A stretch of 64,000 bases of DNA from Lachnospiraceae bacterium. Its GTDB lineage: Bacteria > Bacillota > Clostridia > Lachnospirales > Lachnospiraceae. Both the position numbers and the translations under genes were made by a program. Numbering within the stretch: position 1 is the first letter of the stretch; the number at the start of each line of letters is the position of its first letter. The notes below the pieces were generated by a model that made no database searches, was not told where the DNA came from, and saw nothing but the letters and a program-made list of their open reading frames with translations. Location: positions 248,001-312,000 of the forward strand of contig CABJAM010000007.1 in the NCBI GenBank assembly GCA_902363555.1, in the 5' to 3' direction. Shown here piece by piece: positions 1 through 9,261 of the stretch.

Positions 1-348
1 AGCCTCTGTGCCCTCTCCCGCCTCCGGAACGGACGAATCACCATGGCTGTAAGCGTTCTGCGCAAAAACCACATAGCCTCTGCGGGCCAGTTCCACATAA
101 TTGATATCCTGCATTTCCCGATTGTTTAAATAACCATGGCTTGTAACAATTGCCGGCGCCGGATTTTCCTTAGACGCACCATCCGGCACAAAAAGGTACC
201 CGGTATACACACCGGCATTTGTCCGGAAACTGATCTCAGTCACATCCACCCTGCCAAAATCATTTTGTATCAACGAAGCCCCCAAAGCTCCGATCAGACA
301 CAAAGCCAAAGCAACAACGAGAAACAATCCTGTCCTTTTCCTTCTCAT
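1..348 (-). CDS. alpha/beta hydrolase, membrane-anchored or secreted (partial, 3' end beyond window)
   Basis: Only the N-terminal 116 residues lie in the window and the frame stays open to base 1. It starts at ATG 348 behind GGAGG with 7-base spacing. A short basic segment (MRRKR) and a hydrophobic stretch of about 17 residues form a signal anchor. The following text reads like an alpha/beta hydrolase of the prolyl-oligopeptidase or dienelactone-hydrolase type: YLFVPDG, then PAIVTSHGYLNNREMQD (a strand ending in the HG oxyanion turn), then LARRGYVVFAQNAYSHGDS (strand, Asp-Ser turn). The catalytic serine would lie outside the window. The substrate cannot be told. It is transcribed away from the adjacent insertion element. 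Confidence 0.7.
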   Translation of the reverse strand, partial: MRRKRTGLFLVVALALCLIGALGASLIQNDFGRVDVTEISFRTNAGVYTGYLFVPDGASKENPAPAIVTSHGYLNNREMQDINYVELARRGYVVFAQNAYSHGDSSVPEAGEGTEA

Positions 349-747
349 AATAAAACCTCCCCGAATTATGAGTGCATTAGTTGACGGAGTAACACGGTCA
401 TTTTATTCCAAAAGAAACAAATATTTTCTCAAGGAATATATTTCCATTATAAACCCTGTATCTCACTGCGTCTATTGATTTAATGCTGAATCGGGGCATT
501 GCTTTTTGTGTATATATAAATTTAAATTCTAATTTGTTACGGACTTCCCAAAGAAATCTTTCATCTGTCTGCACATCCGTACAAGTCTTCTTATTTTAAT
601 ATATCAAAAAAAGTTTGCAGAAATATACCATTCTATGCTAAACTACTCTATAAGCTCGGGGGATATTTGAATCGAAGACAGCTTTAAATGGGGCGGCAAA
701 GTTACTGTTCAGAGACTTAAATTACATCTTTGAACAAACAGAAAGGA

Positions 748-1911
748 ATGAGGAGATTGTTAAAAAGCTTCAGGACAGAGATTGATCCAACAGAGGAACA
801 GAAGCATAAGATCAATAAGACCATTGGAACCTGCAGATACATCTACAATTTCTATATTGCCCACAATAAAGCGCTCCATGATAGAGGTGAAAAATTTATG
901 AGCGGTAAAGCGTTCAGCGTCTGGCTCAATAACGAGTATATTCCAAATCATCCGGATAAGTTATGGATTAAGGAAGCATACTCAAAAGCTGTCAAACATT
1001 CCATGGAAGATGCGTATACAGCATTTACTCGCTTTTTTAAACACCAGAGTTGTTTTCCACGATTTAAGAAAAAGAGCAGGTCCGATGTAAAAATGTATTT
1101 TGTGAAAAATAACCCAAAAGATTGTAGCTGTGAAAGACATCGTATGAACATACCAACATTGGGATGGGTAAGATTCAAAGAAAAAGGTTATATCCCAACA
1201 ACCAAAGATGGATGGGTCATCAAAAGCGGCACTGTTTCCATAAAGGCAGGAAGATATTATGTGTCAGTCCTTGTAGACATACATGAGCATAAGCTTACAG
1301 TGAACTTCACTCAGGGTATTGGGATCGACCTGGGGCTTAAAGATTTTGCGATTATTTCAAATGGCAGGGCCTATAAAAATATCAATAAGTCAGCAAAAAT
1401 AAAACAATTAGAAAAGCAGCTAAGGAGAGGACAACGAAGTCTTTCCCAGAAATATGAAAATTTTAAGAAAGGAGAGTCTACTCAAAAAAATATACAAAAA
1501 CAAATGCTTAAGGTACAAAAAATCCATCAGAGGATAAATAATATCCGCACCGACTACATCAATAAGACAATCGCAGAGATAGTGAAAACCAAACCATCTT
1601 TTATAACGATTGAGGATTTGAATGTACGAGGGATGATGAAGAACAGGCATCTTTCAAAGGCTGTTTCATCACAGAAGTTCTATGAATTTAAGGCGAAACT
1701 TAAAATAAAATGTGGTGATAAAGGTATTGAGCTAAGGGTTGTTGATCGATTTTATCCATCCTCAAAATTGTGTCACTGTTGTGGTTCAATTAAGAAAGAT
1801 TTAAAACTTTCAGATCGGATTTATAAATGTGACTGTGGATATATAGAGGACAGGGATTTCAATGCTTCACTTAATTTAAGGGATGCGACAACTTATGAGA
1901 TTGCATTATAA
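748..1911 (+). CDS. tnpB: TnpB, RNA-guided nuclease of IS605-type element
   Basis: About 388 residues, full length for TnpB. The N-terminal OrfB helix-turn-helix-like part (LLKSFRTEIDPTEEQ) is followed by the RuvC-like core. All three acidic residues are visible: Asp in GIDLGLKDFA, Glu in ITIEDLNV and Asp in DRDFNASLNL. A CxxC...CxC zinc ribbon (LCHCCG, YKCDCG) lies between the second and third. Known TnpB proteins cut DNA with a guide RNA made from the element's right end and help keep the element in place. The start is uncertain: ATG 748, or TTG 757, which has AAGGA at better spacing. No frameshift or lost catalytic residue is seen, so it is likely functional. Confidence 0.88.
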   Translation: MRRLLKSFRTEIDPTEEQKHKINKTIGTCRYIYNFYIAHNKALHDRGEKFMSGKAFSVWLNNEYIPNHPDKLWIKEAYSKAVKHSMEDAYTAFTRFFKHQSCFPRFKKKSRSDVKMYFVKNNPKDCSCERHRMNIPTLGWVRFKEKGYIPTTKDGWVIKSGTVSIKAGRYYVSVLVDIHEHKLTVNFTQGIGIDLGLKDFAIISNGRAYKNINKSAKIKQLEKQLRRGQRSLSQKYENFKKGESTQKNIQKQMLKVQKIHQRINNIRTDYINKTIAEIVKTKPSFITIEDLNVRGMMKNRHLSKAVSSQKFYEFKAKLKIKCGDKGIELRVVDRFYPSSKLCHCCGSIKKDLKLSDRIYKCDCGYIEDRDFNASLNLRDATTYEIAL

Positions 1912-2085
1912 AAAGCAGCTATAAGTATGTACCGATGGCTTGTCGGGAATTTACGACTGTGGAGTGTACAGGAACCTGCAAGTAGATGGGTATTTATATC
2001 ATCAAAAGCATACACAACGAAGCAGTAAGTAAAGTTCGTGAGAACTTACAACATCTCGATGTGAGTATATTTACGCACATTTTGA
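1850..2085 (+). ncRNA. putative omega RNA (reRNA) of the tnpB element
   Basis: In this family the guide RNA overlaps the 3' end of tnpB and runs to the element's right end, with the guide read from flanking DNA. The region after the tnpB stop is non-coding, has hairpins at 2029-2049 and near 2050-2061, and ends just before the yfcC start. This is inferred from family knowledge. The exact 3' end, and so the guide, is not determined. Confidence 0.35.
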
Positions 2086-2099
2086 GTAGCAGGTATGTT

Positions 2100-3536
2100 A
2101 TGAATGATCAATCCTTGAAAATATCAAAAAAGACATTCATCTCATCAGTATTGATTCTATTACTTTTAATGATCGCCGCCGGTGTCCTGGCGCTGACATT
2201 GCCCCAGGGCAGCTATGAGCGCACGATCAGCGATGGCCGTGAGGTCGTCGTCGCCGATTCCTATACGGCTATTGAAAACGGCGAACGGCTGCCGTTTTTC
2301 CGAATATTTACAGCGCCCTTTGAGGTACTGGCCAGCGATGACGCCGTAACCATCATCGGTATTATCATATTTATCGTGCTGATCAGCGGCTCCATCGGCC
2401 TGCTCAACCAGAGCGGCGTCATGTCCTACGCCATGCACAGAGTCGTTGCAAAAAATAAAGAGCACCGATACCGTCTGCTCCTGCTCATTGCTTTCATCTT
2501 CATGTTTTTCGGAGCCTTTGTGGGTGTTTTTGAGGAAAGCGCCACACTTGTTCCCTTTGCGGTGGCCCTGTCGCTGGCTATGGGCTGGGATAGCCTTGTG
2601 GGTCTGGGAATGAGTGTGCTGGCCGCAGGCTTTGGTTTCTCAACAGCCGTCAGCAACCCATTTACATTAAGCGTGGCTCAGCAGATTGCCGGACTTCCCA
2701 TCTACTCCGGATTTTTATTCCATCTGCTCTGCTTCTTTGTGATCTATGGTATATTAGCTCTGTTTTTATACCGCTATGCAAAGAAGATCGATAAGTTTCC
2801 AGAACGCTCGCTGACCTTCGGTCTGGAACGGGGCGCTGCAAATAGTGAAGCTTCTTACAGTAAGGAACGTGAAGAAGGGCTTTCCCGGGCAGTAAAAATA
2901 TTTGTCATAGCCATCCTTCTTGTGGTGGCCGTGGTTGTCAGCGGCGTTCTCGTTCCGGCCATCGGCAGCAATGCACTCATCCTTATGATACTCCCCTTGA
3001 CCATCGGAAGTATCATTGCCGCCAAAGCCTCCCGTTACAGTAGACACATAGCCCGCGATTTTCTGGCAGGTATTCTGGGAATGCTGCCGGCTGTGCTACT
3101 TATCCTTATGGCGTCCAGTATCAAGCTGATCGTCTCCAACGGCCAGATTCTGGATACGATTTTGTACTATGCCTCCCAGGCCGCCAAAAACGCCGGAAGC
3201 TTTGCCTGTATTCCGGTCATCTATCTGTTTATATTGATCTTGAACTTTTTTATTGCCTCCGGCTCCGCCAAAGCCTTCCTTGTGATGCCAATCATCACAC
3301 CACTGGCTGATCTGGTAGGAATCACACGGCAGACCTCGGTTCTGGCTTTTTGTTTCGGCGATGGCTTCAGCAATATCATCTACCCGACCAACCCGGTATT
3401 ACTCATATGCCTTGGCCTCACCGTCGTATCCTATGGCAAATGGTTCAAATGGACATGGAAGCTCCAACTTATCATCCTTGCCGTGACTACGGGATTTTTA
3501 TACCTGGCCTATGGCATAGGCCTCGGACCGTTTTAA
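2100..3536 (+). CDS. YfcC/DcuC-family membrane transporter
   Basis: A membrane protein of about 478 residues from MNDQSLKISKKTF, with roughly 12 hydrophobic segments. Conserved text of the YfcC (C4-dicarboxylate/amino-acid antiporter-like) family is visible: GALVGVFEES-like FVGVFEESATLVPF, then FGFSTAVSNPFTLSVAQQIAGLP, and a mirrored C-terminal FGDGFSNIIYPTNPVLL. The frame is open upstream to 1986, but those 38 residues are translated from the insertion element's right end, so ATG 2100 is the likely start. Only a weak AGCAGG lies before it. The native promoter appears to have been displaced by the element. Substrate unknown; the family is linked with arginine/ornithine or peptide-related anions. 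Confidence 0.8.
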   Translation: MNDQSLKISKKTFISSVLILLLLMIAAGVLALTLPQGSYERTISDGREVVVADSYTAIENGERLPFFRIFTAPFEVLASDDAVTIIGIIIFIVLISGSIGLLNQSGVMSYAMHRVVAKNKEHRYRLLLLIAFIFMFFGAFVGVFEESATLVPFAVALSLAMGWDSLVGLGMSVLAAGFGFSTAVSNPFTLSVAQQIAGLPIYSGFLFHLLCFFVIYGILALFLYRYAKKIDKFPERSLTFGLERGAANSEASYSKEREEGLSRAVKIFVIAILLVVAVVVSGVLVPAIGSNALILMILPLTIGSIIAAKASRYSRHIARDFLAGILGMLPAVLLILMASSIKLIVSNGQILDTILYYASQAAKNAGSFACIPVIYLFILILNFFIASGSAKAFLVMPIITPLADLVGITRQTSVLAFCFGDGFSNIIYPTNPVLLICLGLTVVSYGKWFKWTWKLQLIILAVTTGFLYLAYGIGLGPF

Positions 3537-3570
3537 TAAAACATTCTACATAAGTTGCAATCATGTTTCA

Positions 3571-3617
3571 GATATCCGCGCTCCGGCTGTACTTTCATTA
3601 GTCGGGGCGCGGATATC
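3571..3617 (+). terminator. terminator-like hairpin after the yfcC-type gene
   Basis: Inverted repeat GATATCCGCGC / GCGCGGATATC with additional CCG/CGG pairing and a loop of about 19 bases, 35 bases after the stop. No clean T-run follows, so it may act as a bidirectional block between the convergent genes. Confidence 0.5.
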
Positions 3618-3750
3618 GCTTTCAACGGCCCACTCACGGCTGACACAGGCCGTGGCTGGGGCACGGGCAGCGCTTTCAGCGTCCGACTCACGGCTGGCGC
3701 ATTCAGTGGCCTGAACGCGAGCGGGCGCTTTCACGGCCGGTTCACGGCTG
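3616..3750. repeat. degenerate GC-rich direct repeats
   Basis: Three imperfect copies of a unit containing CGCTTTCA..CGGC..CTCACGGCTG start near 3617, 3673 and 3727, spaced by about 55 bases. They fill the space between two convergent genes and run into the 3' end of the lipoprotein gene. Function is unknown; a decayed minisatellite is the simplest reading. Confidence 0.45.
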
Positions 3751-6246
3751 GCGCTGCAATGCCCGCTCCCACCACGTCACCTCCGGCCATCCGGCCGTAT
3801 CAAAATGTTCGCGGATATCTCTACTGATATATTCCAGTTTCTTCCACAGATATTCCTCCCCAAAGCATTTGCTTGAAGGGTAATAGCCCATGGCATACTC
3901 CATAATCCTGGCCCGGTCCTCAGTCGGATAGCTTTTGGAATAGGCGTCGATAAAATATGCCGTTCCCTGATTTTCCATAAAAACGCCACCCCCGTATACA
4001 TGATCCCAATTGGCGATCTGAGCATTGGACTGATAGCTGAAATCGTATGCGAAGCCTTCCGGATTAAGCATATCCCACGCTTCACTGTGGTAGGTCTGAT
4101 TACTGACGCCAAAAAGCTTATTATCGATGGCATGGGAAATCTCATGGTAAATCAATGGCTCCAGCCGGTCCAGATCCACCACATTCAGCGCCACATACTG
4201 CTGCGCCGCGTCCTGGCCAAATAAACCGGTAGTTGTGCTCAGGCTGTCCGAGCCATCCGGCACAAAATTACAAAGAATATAAAACTTCAAAGGCCCCTGG
4301 GCTTCATTATGTAACTGTTCAAAAAATCCATCCGGATAGCTGCCAAGTGCCTGCCTTAAAATCATCAATGCCCGCTGAGTCAAACGGACGGAGGTGACAT
4401 GCTCCGCTTTGTATCCCCAAAGTTGTGTAGGCGCATCATCAGCAATAAATACTTTCACCCCGTATTGTTCACCAAGACTTTGGGCATACGCTTTTAGGCG
4501 TTCCATTTCATCTGTATCCTGTGCATCCTCAGCCATATATGGGTATTTATATAAGCCATTGTCGCCGCTCTGGCTCTCCGGCGTTTGTGTATCCCACACA
4601 TAAAGCTTTGGATTTTCGCTCGTTACAGCATAAACGACACGGCCGCTATCCGGTAAATAGGCCATATACAGCGGCCGGTTATTGCCGCCAACACCGGCGT
4701 CCTCAGGAACTGTAAAAGCTGCCGGCTTCGTGCCATCAGTCAGGCAGTACATGGACAATACACCTGTACTTGTACCATCCGCAAGATTTTTATTAAAGTA
4801 AGTAAAAACCCGTTCATCATCTGGAAATGCAAACATGGATTGATACTCTGCATAATTTTCAAAAATCAGCTCACTGATATGCGTATCTGAATAATTTCCA
4901 TAAACAATCTGACTCAGTTGATTATTCATCCAGACAAGATAATTATCCTCCCGGCCGGAAATCGAAGAAAAATCCGAGCGGCTGGCAATCACCTTGTTTT
5001 TGACCACATCCATATAATGGCTGGCAAACAGGACGCCACTGTCATCCACAGCCATCCCTGACGCCTTTAGCAGAGTGCCATGATTAAAAATGCCTTCCAG
5101 ATTGGGCTCCGGCCGCTGCTCAAGACCGGCATCCAGCTTTACAGCCAGCCCCGTAGCCATTTCCAGGCGGATAATATCGCCATCTAAGTTTACATAATAT
5201 ACATAGCAATTGCTCTGGTCCATCACCGGATTGGCAGAAACATCCTCCGGCATTTCCCAGGTTTTTATAAGGTTAAAACCGCCATCCAGCCACATAAACG
5301 ACCGGGTCTGCGGATCATAAATGCGTAGCTGTTCCGAATCAGAAACAACATTTGCTGGCTGGGGCAGATCCTTGGCATCCTCCTGGAGGCCGGAATTGAA
5401 TATACCGTCCTCAATTAAAATATTCCTTTCTGTCTGAAACTCTGTCTCAAATACAGCATCCCCGCCAGCCGGAGCGTTCCCATCCTCCGTGCCTGGCAAA
5501 GAGCCTTGAGGCCCAGCCTCCGGGGCGTTTGGCAAGCCAACATCTTGATTGCTTTGCAATCCAACTTCCGGATCATTTTGCAAGCCGGAAGCTGGGGAGT
5601 TTTTCAAGCTCACGCCCGGGGCGTTTGCTAAGCTGGCACCCGTAGCGTTTGGCGGACTGGCGTCCGGCTCCACGGGCTCAGAAAAGTCCAGCCATACATG
5701 GTGATCATAGCCTTCCCGCGTTCTTGCAAGAACTTCGCCGCTATCCGGGTCCATCAGGACGATATAATATCTTCCTTCATTATAAGTATATAAAACGATC
5801 CGGCCGCTCCATGAATAAAGGCCTAAAACAACATCGTCCGGACAATCCAGAGCGTAAAATGAAACCTCTCCCTCTACTTCCGGATTTTCGCTATCACCGA
5901 TGGACGCATCCGGCGACGGCTCAGGCAATTCATCCGTGGCTTTAGTTTCTCCCTCAACGCCCGCTGCCGCATCCGTCTCCACGTTTCCGACAGCTCCAGT
6001 TCCCACGACATTTTCAGTCTCCCCGGTGGCTCCTGTCCCCCCGAGGGATTTAGTCTCCTCAGAGACATCTGTTCCCCCGATGGCTTCTGTCTCCTCATAG
6101 GCCTCTGTTCCTCCGACAGCGCCTGTCTCCCCGGCAGTAGTATCCCAACCCCCGTGAGTATCCGTTGTGCCGCCCACATTCCGGCAGCCCCCCATTATAC
6201 ATAGAACAAACCCCAAAGCTATAAGCCAATAAACTTTCTTCTTCAC
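3742..6246 (-). CDS. lipoprotein with Thr/Gly/Glu- and Asn/Pro-rich repeats and C-terminal HEISH metalloprotease motif
   Basis: About 834 residues from GTG 6246, which sits behind AGGGG; upstream ATG 6303 has no ribosome site. The signal peptide ends in a lipobox (LCIMGGC), so it should be anchored outside the membrane. Residues ~25-110 are a degenerate TGETE/GGTEA-like low-complexity tract. A second tract near residues 180-240 repeats (P/S)xxGLxNxP-like units. The middle (~270-560) has WD/beta-propeller-like strands with xxVWxxxTP text. Near residue 725 YHEISHAID gives an HExxH zinc motif, followed by a Tyr/Trp-rich tail. This suggests a surface metalloprotease or a fold derived from one. 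No family was recognised with certainty. Confidence 0.65.
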   Translation of the reverse strand: MKKKVYWLIALGFVLCIMGGCRNVGGTTDTHGGWDTTAGETGAVGGTEAYEETEAIGGTDVSEETKSLGGTGATGETENVVGTGAVGNVETDAAAGVEGETKATDELPEPSPDASIGDSENPEVEGEVSFYALDCPDDVVLGLYSWSGRIVLYTYNEGRYYIVLMDPDSGEVLARTREGYDHHVWLDFSEPVEPDASPPNATGASLANAPGVSLKNSPASGLQNDPEVGLQSNQDVGLPNAPEAGPQGSLPGTEDGNAPAGGDAVFETEFQTERNILIEDGIFNSGLQEDAKDLPQPANVVSDSEQLRIYDPQTRSFMWLDGGFNLIKTWEMPEDVSANPVMDQSNCYVYYVNLDGDIIRLEMATGLAVKLDAGLEQRPEPNLEGIFNHGTLLKASGMAVDDSGVLFASHYMDVVKNKVIASRSDFSSISGREDNYLVWMNNQLSQIVYGNYSDTHISELIFENYAEYQSMFAFPDDERVFTYFNKNLADGTSTGVLSMYCLTDGTKPAAFTVPEDAGVGGNNRPLYMAYLPDSGRVVYAVTSENPKLYVWDTQTPESQSGDNGLYKYPYMAEDAQDTDEMERLKAYAQSLGEQYGVKVFIADDAPTQLWGYKAEHVTSVRLTQRALMILRQALGSYPDGFFEQLHNEAQGPLKFYILCNFVPDGSDSLSTTTGLFGQDAAQQYVALNVVDLDRLEPLIYHEISHAIDNKLFGVSNQTYHSEAWDMLNPEGFAYDFSYQSNAQIANWDHVYGGGVFMENQGTAYFIDAYSKSYPTEDRARIMEYAMGYYPSSKCFGEEYLWKKLEYISRDIREHFDTAGWPEVTWWERALQRQP

Positions 6247-6328
6247 TCGATCACAACCCCTGTGCGCTTTTATGTGTCTGTTTACGTATCCTATTTGTAA
6301 CAACTCGTTCCTGTAAGAACGGCTCAGC

Positions 6329-7468
6329 CTATTTAAAATATCGCCGGATCACCGCCAGTGCCACGCAAAATCCATCCTCAATACTTTCAAGATCCACCCA
6401 TTCCTCACGGGTATGGGCCTGGCCGCCACGGATCACCCCCAATGTATTGGCCGGAATCCCCATAGACAGCGGGATATTTGAATCTGTTGAGCCGGCTTCA
6501 ACCTTGCACTGGGCATCTGTGTAATACTCCACAATGGCCCGATTGGTCTCCGTAAGACGGTTTAATGCCGCCATATCCACCTCTCCCCGGCACGGACGGA
6601 TGCCCTTTACTTCCACCTCCACAGAAATCCCCATATTTCTATAGGTATCGATGACCGAATTAAAAAATGTCTGCATCTCCGCCAGACATTCCCTGTCCAC
6701 CGACCGAAACTCATATAGCATAGATACCTGCTGGGCAATGGAATTAACTGTGGTTCCTCCCACAATGGTTCCCACGTTATATGTCGTCTTCGCCTTCTGA
6801 GGCGCCTGTTTGGCATACAGTGTCTGGATCATATTGGAAAGATAGTAGATTGCATTGGCATTGCCAAAATTTCCAAAAGAATGGCCGCCCTCGGTGCGCA
6901 CCGTCACCTCATAACGGTGAGTACCTACTGCATCATCTGAGATACCGTTTAAATACCCGTCAAAGGAAATAAACTGTTTGACCCGGGAGCCGTAAGCTTC
7001 CATTACAGCCTTCGTTCCCTTCAGATTTCCCAGCCCCTCCTCGCAGGAATTGGCCACAAACACAATACCACATTTGGGCGTCAAACCCTGTAAGGTTATG
7101 TAACGGGCGCACATCAGCAGCAGCGCCAGATTGGCCGTATCATCCCCAATACCCGGCGCAAACATTTTTCCATTTTCCACATAAAGCGGCAGCGGCTCTG
7201 TATCTGGGAATACAATGTCCATATGCGCCATAATCACCACAACATCATTGTCATCCGTACATCCTGCCGGATAAATCACATTGAGCGCATCATCGATATA
7301 AACGCCCCGGGCCCCCTGCGCTTCCAGCCACTGCTTTACAAAATCGGCCCGCTGCTCCTCGTGGTGCGACGGCGCCGGAATCCTTCCCAACTGCTCCAGC
7401 AGCCCGATAGCTTCATCAACGTGCTCATGTATATATTTCAGTTCCTTATCTGTCAAATAACCTTTCAT
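6329..7468 (-). CDS. M20-family metallopeptidase (peptidase T-like)
   Basis: 379 residues, ATG behind GGGGGAG. The M20 metal ligands are visible in order: HMD (AHMDIVFPD), GDD (GIGDDTANLALL), EEG (NSCEEGLGNLKG), the Asp in SFDGYLN, and a late His in GGQAHTREEW. The dimerisation/lid domain lies between (VRTEGGHSFGNFGNANAIYYLSNMI). This matches cytosolic di/tripeptidases or carboxypeptidase-G2-like enzymes using two zinc ions. It lies in the same direction as the neighbouring oxidoreductase and lipoprotein, but with spacing that does not prove an operon. Confidence 0.85.
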   Translation of the reverse strand: MKGYLTDKELKYIHEHVDEAIGLLEQLGRIPAPSHHEEQRADFVKQWLEAQGARGVYIDDALNVIYPAGCTDDNDVVVIMAHMDIVFPDTEPLPLYVENGKMFAPGIGDDTANLALLLMCARYITLQGLTPKCGIVFVANSCEEGLGNLKGTKAVMEAYGSRVKQFISFDGYLNGISDDAVGTHRYEVTVRTEGGHSFGNFGNANAIYYLSNMIQTLYAKQAPQKAKTTYNVGTIVGGTTVNSIAQQVSMLYEFRSVDRECLAEMQTFFNSVIDTYRNMGISVEVEVKGIRPCRGEVDMAALNRLTETNRAIVEYYTDAQCKVEAGSTDSNIPLSMGIPANTLGVIRGGQAHTREEWVDLESIEDGFCVALAVIRRYFK

Positions 7469-7514
7469 TAAATACTCCCCCTTAAATCCTTTGTATATGC
7501 CGGGTATTAATTAA

Positions 7515-8483
7515 TTAAAAGCACATCCCAGCGCTTTTGCGCGCCTGCTCCAGTATCCACGCTGTATCCATGCTTGCCTGACGAAGCGCCGCACAGGCTT
7601 CCATATCTTTATTTTCTAAAATACGGTCAAGGCTTAAAAGCTCATAATACCACTGATCGCCATCCGACTGCCGGTCAAGCTCCACCGCGTCGGCCTTCGT
7701 CACAATATGTACCGGACCGCTAGCATTCGTGCTGCCGTCCACGTAAATGTAACCATCTTCCCCCTCGATCTGTACGCTGTTGCGCCCCCATGTATCCTTG
7801 GCACCGGTACACTGACAGACAAAATCTCCATAACGCAGCACCGCGATTCCCGAGGTATCAATACCATTTTCATAGCAATTGGGATAATAAGACACCGATT
7901 CCGGACGTCCGAACAGCGCCGCCGCCTCATAAATATTATAAAAATTAATATCCATCAGTGCGCCGCCGGCAAACTGCGGATTAAAGACATTCGTAACCTC
8001 GCCTGCCCGCAGTTGATCATAACGGCTGGAATACTGACTGTAATTGCAGAGCATGAGTCTGGGCCTCCCGATATCTGCCAGGTGCTCCCGCATGACCTCA
8101 AAGTTGGGTGCATGTGCGATGGTCACAGCCTCCAAAAGCATCAGCCCCTTTTCCTTCGCCAGCATAAAAAGCTCCTCAGTCTGTGCATAATATGGTGACA
8201 TGGGCTTTTCGCACACAACATGCTTTCCGCCAAGCAGCGCAGCCTTTGCCTGGGCATAGTGCAGGCTGTTGGGCGATGCAATGTATACAGCATCCACCTC
8301 ATCATCAGAAAAAAGCGCCTCCAGCGATGTATGTACATTTGCCACGCCAAACTTATCCGCCAGCGCCCTGCCCTTCTCCAGCGATCTGGAATACACCGCA
8401 GTGCACCGCAGATGCTCTGTCTTTTGTATATTCGTAATAAACTTTTCCACAATCGTTCCAGTACCAATCGTACCAATATTCAT
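7515..8483 (-). CDS. Gfo/Idh/MocA-family NAD(P)-dependent oxidoreductase
   Basis: 322 residues from ATG 8483, chosen because GGAGGT stands 7 bases upstream; the open frame extends 20 codons further without a signal. The N-terminal Rossmann motif GTIGTGTIVEKFI is followed by the family hallmark CEKPM (residues ~93-97, HVVCEKPMS), whose Lys is part of the active site. The C-terminal alpha/beta domain contains GGALMDINFYNIYEA, where the family's catalytic His is replaced by Asn-Ile-Tyr; the family tolerates variation here. Likely acts on a sugar, inositol or related polyol; the substrate is not predictable. Confidence 0.85.
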   Translation of the reverse strand: MNIGTIGTGTIVEKFITNIQKTEHLRCTAVYSRSLEKGRALADKFGVANVHTSLEALFSDDEVDAVYIASPNSLHYAQAKAALLGGKHVVCEKPMSPYYAQTEELFMLAKEKGLMLLEAVTIAHAPNFEVMREHLADIGRPRLMLCNYSQYSSRYDQLRAGEVTNVFNPQFAGGALMDINFYNIYEAAALFGRPESVSYYPNCYENGIDTSGIAVLRYGDFVCQCTGAKDTWGRNSVQIEGEDGYIYVDGSTNASGPVHIVTKADAVELDRQSDGDQWYYELLSLDRILENKDMEACAALRQASMDTAWILEQARKSAGMCF

Positions 8484-8525
8484 ACACATTACCTCCTCGA
8501 TCCTATTCATTTCAAAACAAATTCC

Positions 8526-8852
8526 ATTATATATCGCCACCAATTTCCGCCAGGAAATTGATCACCTGCTTGAGTATCAGCTCAATTTCTATTATAAGCG
8601 GAATTGCGCTGATGCGCAAGCAAGTCAACGATTTCCTTCGGAAATCCCTGACAAATTATAAGCGGAATTGCGCTGATGCGCAAGCAAGTCAACGATTTCC
8701 TTCGGAAATCCCCGACAAATTATAAGCGGAATTGCGCTGATGCGCAAGCAGGTCAACGATTTCCTTCGGAAATCCCTGACAAATTATAAGCGGAATTGCG
8801 CTGATGCGCAAGCAGGTCAACGATTTCCTTCGGAAATCCCTGACAAATTATA
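8526..8852. repeat. tandem array of 64-bp palindromic (REP-like) repeats, four direct copies plus one inverted degenerate copy
   Basis: Four near-identical units begin at 8591, 8655, 8719 and 8783, an exact period of 64. Each unit has two stem-loops: TTGCGC-TGA-TGCGCAA and GATTTCC-TTC-GGAAATC, and each starts with ATTATAAGCGG. A divergent copy in the opposite orientation precedes them at about 8526-8595. The 8484-8916 gap holds nothing else apart from this array. The same element recurs at 16707, 18741, 28117 and 51540. Confidence 0.9.
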
Positions 8853-8916
8853 CCAGCAAGCATTCCCGGCGCTGGCAACAGCGGCCGACATCCGCCCTCG
8901 CGCTCCCCAGCCTCTG

Positions 8917-9261
8917 TCAGATTGGTTTCCAATACACATACCCATTTTTATGCAGCATCCGATAATACCCTGCGATCCTCTCGTAAAGTGGCTCCGCCTC
9001 CGCCCCGAACCGCTGTGAGACCATCCCCGCAAGCTCATAAATACTCCGCTTTCCGTCCATATTCTCCCAAATAAAGCTGCCAAACCGCTCCAGCTCCACC
9101 ACTGTCCGCGTCGGCCTGCGAAAAAGCTTCTGCGCCAAACGGTCCGCCCAGCTCCCATGAACGATTTCCAGCCAGCCGGGCTGCCCGTCCTTCCCTGCGA
9201 TAAAAGTAATCCCGTTCCTGACCGCAGGTACAAAATCCAGAAAGTTTCCCTTTTTATTCAT
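8917..9261 (-). CDS. PqqD-domain (RiPP recognition element-like) small protein
   Basis: 114 residues from ATG 9261, whose first bases overlap the stop of the OPT transporter gene (ATGAATAA), so translation is probably coupled. Text typical of PqqD domains is visible: LERFGSFIWENMDGKRSIYELAGMVSQRFG, ending in a helix rich in Tyr/Leu. About 25 N-terminal residues precede the domain. PqqD domains usually bind precursor peptides of RiPP pathways, but no precursor or radical-SAM enzyme is visible nearby; here its partner is a peptide transporter. Confidence 0.75.
   Translation of the reverse strand: MNKKGNFLDFVPAVRNGITFIAGKDGQPGWLEIVHGSWADRLAQKLFRRPTRTVVELERFGSFIWENMDGKRSIYELAGMVSQRFGAEAEPLYERIAGYYRMLHKNGYVYWKPI

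Larger units (their letters stand above)
610..2085 (+). mobile_element. IS200/IS605-superfamily element, tnpB-only (IS1341 group)
   Basis: A tnpB gene stands alone, with no Y1 transposase (tnpA) in this window. It is flanked by non-coding DNA with short hairpins. Downstream of tnpB a bulged hairpin at 2029-2049 (GTAAAGTTC / GAACTTAC around GTGA) and a smaller one at about 2050-2061 look like the subterminal structures of this superfamily. These elements have no terminal inverted repeats or target duplications, so the outer limits given here are estimates. Movement would need a TnpA supplied from elsewhere. Confidence 0.6.

Noticed and set aside
1986..2099. 38-residue N-terminal extension of the YfcC-type transporter
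   Set aside because: It is translated from the insertion element's right end and has no similarity to transporter N-termini.
8591..8852. CRISPR array
   Set aside because: The repeats are head-to-tail 64-bp units without variable spacers, and no cas genes are present.
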